NCBI GenBank assembly: GCA_016934955.1
Contig: JAFGRY010000013.1
Span: 1-64,000, forward strand
From: a bacterium
GTDB taxonomy: Bacteria > Zhuqueibacterota > QNDG01 > JAGLOF01
Direction: 5' to 3'
Length of the DNA: 64,000 nucleotides
Shown here piece after piece: positions 52,914-60,396 of the stretch (its first letter is position 1; each line of letters begins with the position of its first letter). The notes beneath the pieces were generated by a model. The model did not search any database and was not told the origin of the DNA. It was given only the letters and a program-made list of their open reading frames with translations. The translations under genes were made by a program, and so were the position numbers.

Positions 52914-55649
52914 CTAAGAGACTTCCAACCACCCTATCAGTTTAGCACTATACGCTTTATCATCCTTGGCTTGCCCACGATGCTTGACCTCGCGTTCGAG
53001 AAGGATTTCTGCAAATTGCAATAAGTTGTTGCCGCCAGTAACTTCCTTACTTTTTTCAAAATAAATATCGTCAACAATTCCCTCAAGAGCGGCTAATCTT
53101 TCACCATTGCCCTTCATACCGATTGTGATCACCGTACGTATTATGTGACCTTTATCATTGTGCGTCTCAATTTCCCAAATAGTAAGAAAACCTTTCGGTA
53201 GATCTTTCCCTGATACAGCACATGCAATCTCTTCTGCGGGGAGATTACGATACAGCCGAAGCCATTTTTCAATCAGTGGATGATCTAATCCCAATATTTC
53301 AATATTATCGTGTTCAAATGCTTGTTCCCGATCAGTAGAGAAATAAATCTTATTCGCCAATGTGTCAGTTAGAACATATCTTTCCCTGTCCTTTACAAAG
53401 TTGCCCTTGTCCATTTTTGCACATATTTCAGTAAAATTAATCAGCTGCTGCATACTTTTATCTACATTAGACAAAGGTTTATATTCATCTAAACTAAATT
53501 GATCCAATTCCTGAAACAACTCTGACACTGCGTCACGAGCTTCATTAGCATTGGCCATAGCCGCATCAAGTTCAAGCTGCGTCCGCTTTAACGATGGATC
53601 ACTCAAGGCTTCCGCATAGAGCTTCTGATAATTTATTGTCTCCTGGAGCTGACCCAAAATTTGTGATCGAAGGTCTTCTGCTACATTTCCCTGTTCATCG
53701 ACCTTCCCAAGCGCGAGTGCGATATCTTTCAGTTTCTTGTCAAGTAATAAGAAAATCTTGCCTTCAATTGTATCGCCGAGGACAAGATTGTAAACTTGTG
53801 CAGTATCTTTTTGACCATAACGATGAATTCGCCCGATGCGCTGCTCCATATCCATTGGATTCCATGGCAAATCAAAATTAAACAGAATTCTGGAATGTTG
53901 CAGATTAATACCCTCGCGCCCGGCAGCAGTACAAATCATTACTCTTGGCCCTGCGGGCTGTTTGAACCGTTTTTCTGCTGAAGTCTTACTACCGTGATCA
54001 CCACCTTTCAGAACAACGACCCCTTGGCCGGGATAGGCATGCTCAATCTCTTTTCCAAGAAGCTCCACAGTACCTAGATACGTAGCAAAAATAACTACCC
54101 GTTCTTTCGGATTCTGTTCCCACAATATACCAAGGGCGTTGATAAGATTTCCTACTTTTGTCTCTTGCTCATCAGGGAACTGTTCCAGCAATTGCATAAT
54201 ACGTTGTCGTTCTTCAGGAAGCGCGTACTCAACTGCATTCATCGCTGCATCTTCAGCTGCCTGTGTTGTTAGCTCATCAGCAAAAGTCCCTGAGGCATAT
54301 CGGAGCTCTTCTTCATTGATTTTCTTTAGCTGTTTTCTTTTTAATTCATTAAGGATTCGTTCTGCCTCCAGCATGCTCATTTGATCATTGCCAAGCTGAA
54401 ATTCTTGACAGATATAACTTTTAGCCAAATTAAATGCTTCATCTCGTTTGTCAATATCCAAATTTTCATCATGCACCAAACCTTCATGGACAGTAAGTGC
54501 GATCAAACGGCGGCGAAGGGTTCGGTGAACAGCCGCAAAACTCGATGCGGCAATCTTCTGAAAAATGGTCATTACAAATCCCAGGGCGGCGCCTTTACTC
54601 CCTTGTTTTTTCGCCAATGCAAAGCCGTCACGCAGATACTCATTCAATTGTTGATAGAATTGCCTTTCGGAGTCTGACATAATAAAGGCTTCAGTATTCA
54701 CCCATCGACGGGCAAAAAGTGTCGAACCATCAGATCGGCAGGCATCTGCTTTTGTTCGTCGAAAAACAATTGGATTTAACCGGTGGCGTTCTTCAACCAT
54801 TTCCAATTCATTTTTAAATAGTGAAGGATCAAGCAACTGAATCAATTTCCAGAAACGGTAGTGATCACCCTGATGTGGGGTGGCCGAAAGAAGTATAAGA
54901 TCTCGGGTGTGATCGCGTAGAGCCTCTGCAAGCTTATAGTTTTGTGTCCTTTTGGTCTTACCCCCCTGCCGATATGCCGAACAGTGATGGGCCTCATCAA
55001 ATACTACAAGATCCCATTTAGGGGCCGCTAATATTTTTTTTAACCGCTCTGGTCTTTTTAGTGTGTCAATGCTGGCAATAAGTAAATCATGCTTCTTAAA
55101 CGCATTCGTTTTGCGATCACTAACATCTCCTTCACTCCCGAAAACCTCAAAATTCAGGTTGAAGACTTCATTAAGCTCCCGATGCCAGTTATTTACTAGA
55201 CCGGCAGGAACAACCATCAAGGCTCTGTTCAGCTCACCTCTGCTGGCCAATTCTCTTAAAACAAGAGCTGTTTCTATAGTTTTTCCCAAACCAACTTCAT
55301 CGGCAATAAGAAATCTTCTAGGGCTGGCAATTGCAATCTTATGAGTGAGAACAACCTGATGAGGGAGCAAATCTATTCGAGCAGCAGTCATCGATGTCGC
55401 GTTATCCAAAAGTGGCAGCTCATGCGCTTTATAGCATAGCCATGCTTTTTTAAGACGCTCTTCTCCTGTACCAACGTTTAGAACTACCGTTTCGTTTCTG
55501 CTCAATGCAGGGAGCAACTCTGCTAATGGTATCTGCTTTTCACCAATTGAAAAGAATACGGTCGCAAACTCTTCAGAGACCGAAAGGACGGCCCCTTGTC
55601 CAAACTCACGGTGCTGTATTCTTGTACCTGGAAGAATAGTAATACTCAT
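52914..55649 (-). CDS. SNF2-family helicase/translocase (DISARM DrmD-like by motif set)
   Basis: The product is 911 residues from MSITILPGTRIQHREFGQ, whose ATG comes two bases after the upstream stop. An N-terminal small beta domain is followed by a SNF2 ATPase: motif I ADEVGLGKTIET (about 128), motif II VVFDEAHH (about 223), motif III LLSATPHQGDH, motif V GREGINLQ and motif VI QRIGRIHRYGQ. The last 250 residues are a helical and beta region specific to this type. Such enzymes move along double-stranded DNA. In DISARM (DrmD) and some BREX types a SNF2-like protein joins the methylase and other components. All ATPase motifs are intact. Confidence 0.9.
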   Translation of the reverse strand: MSITILPGTRIQHREFGQGAVLSVSEEFATVFFSIGEKQIPLAELLPALSRNETVVLNVGTGEERLKKAWLCYKAHELPLLDNATSMTAARIDLLPHQVVLTHKIAIASPRRFLIADEVGLGKTIETALVLRELASRGELNRALMVVPAGLVNNWHRELNEVFNLNFEVFGSEGDVSDRKTNAFKKHDLLIASIDTLKRPERLKKILAAPKWDLVVFDEAHHCSAYRQGGKTKRTQNYKLAEALRDHTRDLILLSATPHQGDHYRFWKLIQLLDPSLFKNELEMVEERHRLNPIVFRRTKADACRSDGSTLFARRWVNTEAFIMSDSERQFYQQLNEYLRDGFALAKKQGSKGAALGFVMTIFQKIAASSFAAVHRTLRRRLIALTVHEGLVHDENLDIDKRDEAFNLAKSYICQEFQLGNDQMSMLEAERILNELKRKQLKKINEEELRYASGTFADELTTQAAEDAAMNAVEYALPEERQRIMQLLEQFPDEQETKVGNLINALGILWEQNPKERVVIFATYLGTVELLGKEIEHAYPGQGVVVLKGGDHGSKTSAEKRFKQPAGPRVMICTAAGREGINLQHSRILFNFDLPWNPMDMEQRIGRIHRYGQKDTAQVYNLVLGDTIEGKIFLLLDKKLKDIALALGKVDEQGNVAEDLRSQILGQLQETINYQKLYAEALSDPSLKRTQLELDAAMANANEARDAVSELFQELDQFSLDEYKPLSNVDKSMQQLINFTEICAKMDKGNFVKDRERYVLTDTLANKIYFSTDREQAFEHDNIEILGLDHPLIEKWLRLYRNLPAEEIACAVSGKDLPKGFLTIWEIETHNDKGHIIRTVITIGMKGNGERLAALEGIVDDIYFEKSKEVTGGNNLLQFAEILLEREVKHRGQAKDDKAYSAKLIGWLEVS

Positions 55650-55651
55650 GG

Positions 55652-56152
55652 TCAACTGATCCTGGCTAGAAATAACCCAATCCATCGGCTTTCAGATTCA
55701 ATTCTGCTTACACTGAGCTGTGCACCGTTCCATATACCTCGCCCCAGCTCAATTTCTTTACCACGGTCCTTACCGTCACATAACCATGTATATCTGCTGC
55801 TTTCAATTTGTTCCTTCCATCGCCCCTTTTGGCTCATCCAGAATACAAGCGCATATTGGCCTTCAGCCCAATTTTGAAAATCATAGATTCGTTCATACAC
55901 TTCCGAAGTTACCCATTCCTCTGCACTTTGCGCATCCAGGGTGTCCAAAGCAGCATCCAAACCAGCTACTAAAAGCATCTCCTCATTGATAAAATGCATA
56001 TTTTCTTCAGGCCAGTTACTTTTATAATAGGAAAAGAATTCTCGCAGTGAAACAGCTCGATTATTTCTAACTAATTTTGTAAGCATGGAATTATCCCAAA
56101 TTACAGAAATCCCTTTACGCAGCCAGACATCATCAAGTAAAACAGGATTCAT
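55652..56152 (-). CDS. 166-residue unknown component of the defence operon
   Basis: The ATG has GGAGGAG at ideal distance and lies three bases after the methylase stop; the gene ends two bases before the helicase start, so it is translationally coupled on both sides. The sequence is aromatic- and acid-rich (WPEENMHF, YDFQNWAEGQYALVFWMSQ, WIGLFLARIS). It has no signal peptide, membrane span or catalytic motif I can name. Small proteins such as those of DUF3780 are reported next to DUF499/DUF1156 genes, but I cannot confirm membership. It is probably a specificity or assembly factor. Confidence 0.75.
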   Translation of the reverse strand: MNPVLLDDVWLRKGISVIWDNSMLTKLVRNNRAVSLREFFSYYKSNWPEENMHFINEEMLLVAGLDAALDTLDAQSAEEWVTSEVYERIYDFQNWAEGQYALVFWMSQKGRWKEQIESSRYTWLCDGKDRGKEIELGRGIWNGAQLSVSRIESESRWIGLFLARIS

Positions 56153-56155
56153 AGG

Positions 56156-59100
56156 TTACTCCTCCTCAAGATCAAACAACGAGCGTTGTCTCTGCATTAC
56201 AGCCTGATTTTCTGCAGACCAACTGTTGAACAGCTGGCGAGCTGTGCAGCTGGCATTTCTGAATTCAATAGTCGGCCCATGCAAACCAAGCCAGTTGAAC
56301 AATTCGCCCAGCGCCGGGTGTGGTTTGAAATCATTATCATTCATCTCTTTCTTGACATTGATACCACTACCAATATAGCATGCCCCAATAAGATAGATCG
56401 CTTGATCGAGGTCCCGACGCAAATTTTTTATCGACCTTTTCTCTTGAACGAACTCAAGAGGGTTAATCCAAATGAACGCTTTAGGTCGACTAATCTCCTT
56501 ACACCAGTTGCGCACGATAAAGTCACTCGGACCGACACCGGAGCCGCGCAGGAATTTCTGCATCTGATCCCGTTCGATCTGTTCCTTGTCGGCAAAGATG
56601 CGCAGGAACTGACGGGTCAACGGTTCCGCCTTGTCCGGCGCTTTTACGGCATCACTTCCGGACTGGTCCTGAATGATCTCGTTGATACCGGCCAAAGCTT
56701 CTTTAACGGTAAATTCGCGACCTTCTTCCACGTAGACCTTGCCGTAGTGGCGGGAGAAGTATTCCAGCGCCTTACCGCGCTTGATAACCTCGATATCCGC
56801 TTCCGGCAGACCGGCTTGCTGGTGGTGCTCCAGCAGATTCTGCAGCTGGCGGACATCCCGCAGAATCTGGCGGCGCAGTTTCGGCCAGCTGATTTCCGAG
56901 GGTTCTTCGGTCCGCTTCCGGCAGACGTGGATGATGTCGTATTCAATGGTCTTTGACCCAAACTCACCCTTGCCCTTGGTCTCATCGGAACGGATGGGAT
57001 AAGTTGCTTCAAGGAAATAACCGGAATTGAACAGACTCTCCAGAACATCCACCCACGGTTCATCTTCACTGTGGTGGAAGGTGAAGGATAGAATGCCGCC
57101 GGGCTTCAGGATGCGATGAGCTTCACGCCAGCAGTCGGTCAGAACCCGTTTGTAAAAGTCATCGGCATCTTCCGGATTTCGGGCCTTGTTGGCAACCGCT
57201 TCAAGGGTTTTTGGTGTGTATTCCCCGGTAAAATATTCTGGGTATTTATCCTTCAGCACCAAACGCAGCCAGACATAGAAAAAGTCGGCAAGCTCCGAGT
57301 AATGCAAAAGCCCTCCGAATGGAGGATCGGTTATAACAAGATCGTATGAGCCGGATTCAATATGAGTTAGTTCTGTTGAAGATCCACAGGTGACCGAGGT
57401 TCCCGGTATAACATTATCACCCGTTGATATTTTTGTACTTTTACCTGTGAGAACTGACTTGCCAGTGATTGGGTTTGTAAACGCAGGGTCTGTATCAAAA
57501 TCACTGTTGGAGATCATCTCCCAGGTGGATACATTCCATTCTAAACCCTTAAGGGTGTTTGCAAAACATGATGATGCATTGCCTCTCCCTAAATCAGGGA
57601 AAACACAATTTTCCACAACATTATTCTTGGGGTGATAGTTATTGTTGCTCATGAATGGGGCCATGCAATCTCTCGATATATCCCAAAAACAGAACATATT
57701 TTGATTTCGCAAATATGACTGAAAGGCTCCAAAAGCGATTTCTTTCGTTGTAGCGGAAAACCCTACAGCAGTGTCGATTGCTTTAAGCAGCAAAGTATTA
57801 ACGAGTAATTGACGAGGGTTGAATAATGTATGCCAATGGGTAAATCCGTGGCCGTTTCGAATATCTCCATTTGCCATGCCTGTCATGAAACCAAATGGAA
57901 CTTCAGAATCTGGCCAATAACCTGATAGTTCCGAAGCTTTCCTCGATTCCCATTCCTGAAGAGCTGCATTGTATTGTGTTACATTTTCAGCCAATACTTT
58001 TTTGAAATATCGACCATTATAAGCGGCAGAGCTGTTGGACCTACGAGGTGAGTAACATTGCAACGTATACTCTGCAAATGGGCCATTGGTTTTTGTCGCC
58101 TTAACCGCATCTAAAACATCCTGCTCCCTTCCACAGGTTTCTTCCTGACAGGTGAAGGTAGATCTTTTAGGAATCGTCCCGTTTTTTGTAGACATCACTT
58201 CACCGGTATCCGGCAAGGTGATCTCCTCCGGCAGTTTTCCACGCACCTCAATCAGCTTGAGGGTGCTCTGGCGCACTTCATTCCAACGTTTGGTTTCTTC
58301 AACCGTACTGGTCACGGTTCCGCCCAGATCTCCTTGATCATCACTTCCGGGAGCGCCTTTCATCCAGTCGGGATGGATCAACAGCGAGAGTGACACCTTC
58401 TTGTTTTTGCCTTTTCCATTAATCGCAGCGCTGTACTGATTTTTACCGCAGTGAGGACAATCGAACGACCCGTTGGATTTAAGGGTTGCGAAAGGTTTTT
58501 CATCCTCTGTGATGATCAAAGGCTCATCAGGTGCCATGCGTACTTCACCCGCTTCAATATCAAAGAGCTCCTTGCAGGCTTCGCATTTCTGTTTGGGCCA
58601 TGTTTTTACAGACAACTCCTTCACCGCAATGACCGGTGAACTGAAAAGCGGTGTCCGATGGTTACATCCGGGAGCGCTGCACGGCCCATGTTTCGCCCAG
58701 AAAGTGTAGATAATTTCCGGGCCTTCATAGCGGTATTTCTTGCGATCTTCAGGAGCCACGGCCAGTGGATCAAAATCTTCTGGCATGGGCTTTCCGGTAT
58801 CCACACTGTACCAGATCCCTTTTTCACCGTTGGGGCCTTCGCAGGCATAAAAAGGCATAATCTGGGGCTTCACTTCAGATTCGATATAGGCAAAGAGGCG
58901 TTTGACCTCCTCGATATCCACATCGGCCAGCTCATTCTTTACCACCAGCCACGCCACCGGATTCAGGTCATTGCCATACATCTGCATGCCAAGGCGAGCA
59001 CCTTCAACCAGTGTCGTTCCGCCGCCCATGAAGATGTCGGCCACCTTCAGGTCTTTGAATGAAGCATTCTTCTGGTGGTTGCAGTAGTAGTTTTCCCAAA

Positions 59101-59407
59101 CCAGCTTTGCCGCTTCGGCCTGATCGTCCGGTGCTTTCGCAGCGGCAGCAATCAGCGTTGAACGGAACACAGATGAGCGACGACGAGCCCACCATTTTGA
59201 CATTTGGTAGATCGGCTTTCCGGCGTTGCCTTCAATCTGTGCAATCTGGTTTATGGGGAGGATCGGGAAATCGACCTCGAGACAGGTCTTCGGTCTGTTG
59301 GGATCATTGAAGTCTACTGTTTCAAGATGGCGTTCTTCTCCGGCATCCACTGCCGCCGCCACCATTCTTTCTATTTCTTCTGCTTTTGTAAGTCTTGCGC
59401 CAGCCAT
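56156..59407 (-). CDS. DUF1156-type adenine/cytosine-N DNA methyltransferase
   Basis: The product is 1083 residues and starts five bases after the PglZ gene ends. The N-terminal DUF1156 region has PIYQMSKWWARRRSSVFRS (about 64-82). The S-adenosylmethionine motif DIFMGGGTTLVEGARLG followed by YGNDLNPVA lies at about 120-145. The catalytic motif DPPFGG stands near residue 694, far from the first motif. Between them are cysteine clusters that probably bind zinc (CSAPGCNH, CEAC, CPHCG and CQEETCGRE). The order and the DPPF motif indicate an N6-adenine or N4-cytosine methyltransferase. DUF1156 methylases mark self DNA in PglZ/DUF499-associated systems. The size is usual for the family and all motifs look intact. 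Confidence 0.92.
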   Translation of the reverse strand: MAGARLTKAEEIERMVAAAVDAGEERHLETVDFNDPNRPKTCLEVDFPILPINQIAQIEGNAGKPIYQMSKWWARRRSSVFRSTLIAAAAKAPDDQAEAAKLVWENYYCNHQKNASFKDLKVADIFMGGGTTLVEGARLGMQMYGNDLNPVAWLVVKNELADVDIEEVKRLFAYIESEVKPQIMPFYACEGPNGEKGIWYSVDTGKPMPEDFDPLAVAPEDRKKYRYEGPEIIYTFWAKHGPCSAPGCNHRTPLFSSPVIAVKELSVKTWPKQKCEACKELFDIEAGEVRMAPDEPLIITEDEKPFATLKSNGSFDCPHCGKNQYSAAINGKGKNKKVSLSLLIHPDWMKGAPGSDDQGDLGGTVTSTVEETKRWNEVRQSTLKLIEVRGKLPEEITLPDTGEVMSTKNGTIPKRSTFTCQEETCGREQDVLDAVKATKTNGPFAEYTLQCYSPRRSNSSAAYNGRYFKKVLAENVTQYNAALQEWESRKASELSGYWPDSEVPFGFMTGMANGDIRNGHGFTHWHTLFNPRQLLVNTLLLKAIDTAVGFSATTKEIAFGAFQSYLRNQNMFCFWDISRDCMAPFMSNNNYHPKNNVVENCVFPDLGRGNASSCFANTLKGLEWNVSTWEMISNSDFDTDPAFTNPITGKSVLTGKSTKISTGDNVIPGTSVTCGSSTELTHIESGSYDLVITDPPFGGLLHYSELADFFYVWLRLVLKDKYPEYFTGEYTPKTLEAVANKARNPEDADDFYKRVLTDCWREAHRILKPGGILSFTFHHSEDEPWVDVLESLFNSGYFLEATYPIRSDETKGKGEFGSKTIEYDIIHVCRKRTEEPSEISWPKLRRQILRDVRQLQNLLEHHQQAGLPEADIEVIKRGKALEYFSRHYGKVYVEEGREFTVKEALAGINEIIQDQSGSDAVKAPDKAEPLTRQFLRIFADKEQIERDQMQKFLRGSGVGPSDFIVRNWCKEISRPKAFIWINPLEFVQEKRSIKNLRRDLDQAIYLIGACYIGSGINVKKEMNDNDFKPHPALGELFNWLGLHGPTIEFRNASCTARQLFNSWSAENQAVMQRQRSLFDLEEE

Positions 59408-59412
59408 TATTG

Positions 59413-60396
59413 TTATCTTTGCCTTTTTTTAATTTCTATAAACGGAACCGCCATCTCCAATAAAGAGAGCCCGCCATGTGTCAGCGTGGGATAGCCGCCC
59501 TGGCTTTTCCATTTGCGACGGCCAAGGGCGAGTGTGTGGCCTTCCATTTCAATCGTTAAGGGGGGCACCCAGTTGTGATTGGTTTCAGGTGAGTTAGTTG
59601 TCGAGCGGCCGCTCTTGAACAATTTCTTCATGTAGTCAATCTGTTCTTTGTCCACCAGATCTCTGAACAGCCCGGCATTTGCATATCCATGATCGCCGGT
59701 AATCACCAGCTTGCGGCCGGTGGCAAGACGATCTATAAAACGCCAGAAGTCTTCTCCCGTAAGGGTCTCGACGGCCGTTTTGGTCAATTTCTGTGCGCCG
59801 CTGCCATCATCTGCGAGGTCATGCATATTACTGTCCGGCCAGTGATGCCAGAAGATCACCTCGGTTTCCGGTTTCACCAAACTGCCGCAATCAGCAAAGG
59901 GCATATCAACAGACTCGGTGTAGGCACCGGGGAAAAATTCACTTTTTCCGCCGTTATCTGTCAAAGAGGAGCGTTGTCCAAATCCGAGCGCCTTGGCAAA
60001 CGGTGTGGTATCGCCCGGAAATTCAGCAAGGGTGGCATAGCTTTTATTTACGGCGTAGCCGCGTGAATCGGCCTGCTCAAGAATCCAGCATGCTTCCCGA
60101 AGAGAAAGCGCATCCAGAATAAGTATGGCCTTACCCTTGGCTTCCTGTTTCCAGAAATTCTGAAGATGCTGTGAGGTGCGCAACGGTGAGTTATTAATTT
60201 TATACCAGAGATCCCACGCAGCGCCGCTCAGAAGCGTATCCAATGCTCCTGCCTTTTTATCCCTTTCGGTTGTAAGGGCATCTGCCTTGGCGGGATTAAG
60301 TTGATCAGCAAAAATCTTCCAGACCTCAGCAAGAATTTGTTCCCATCCGGCCTGCGGGCTTGAATTCATAATCGTGTTGAGAAACGGCTTTTCCAT
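59413..60396 (-). CDS. Short PglZ-like alkaline-phosphatase-superfamily protein
   Basis: The product is 327 residues; its ATG overlaps the stop of the ATPase gene as TAATG. The metal-site motifs of the PglZ fold are present: ILILDALSLREA at 91-102, EFPGDTTPFAKAL, FWHHWPDSNMHDL at about 183-195 and KLVITGDHGYANAG at about 230. In BREX, PglZ is a nuclease/phosphatase-fold core component, but those proteins are usually about 700-900 residues with extra N- and C-terminal parts. Here only the core fold remains, followed by about 60 residues. The motif reads D-A-L-S where many family members have D-(A/G)-(L/M)-(R/S/T). Confidence 0.85.
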   Translation of the reverse strand: MEKPFLNTIMNSSPQAGWEQILAEVWKIFADQLNPAKADALTTERDKKAGALDTLLSGAAWDLWYKINNSPLRTSQHLQNFWKQEAKGKAILILDALSLREACWILEQADSRGYAVNKSYATLAEFPGDTTPFAKALGFGQRSSLTDNGGKSEFFPGAYTESVDMPFADCGSLVKPETEVIFWHHWPDSNMHDLADDGSGAQKLTKTAVETLTGEDFWRFIDRLATGRKLVITGDHGYANAGLFRDLVDKEQIDYMKKLFKSGRSTTNSPETNHNWVPPLTIEMEGHTLALGRRKWKSQGGYPTLTHGGLSLLEMAVPFIEIKKRQR

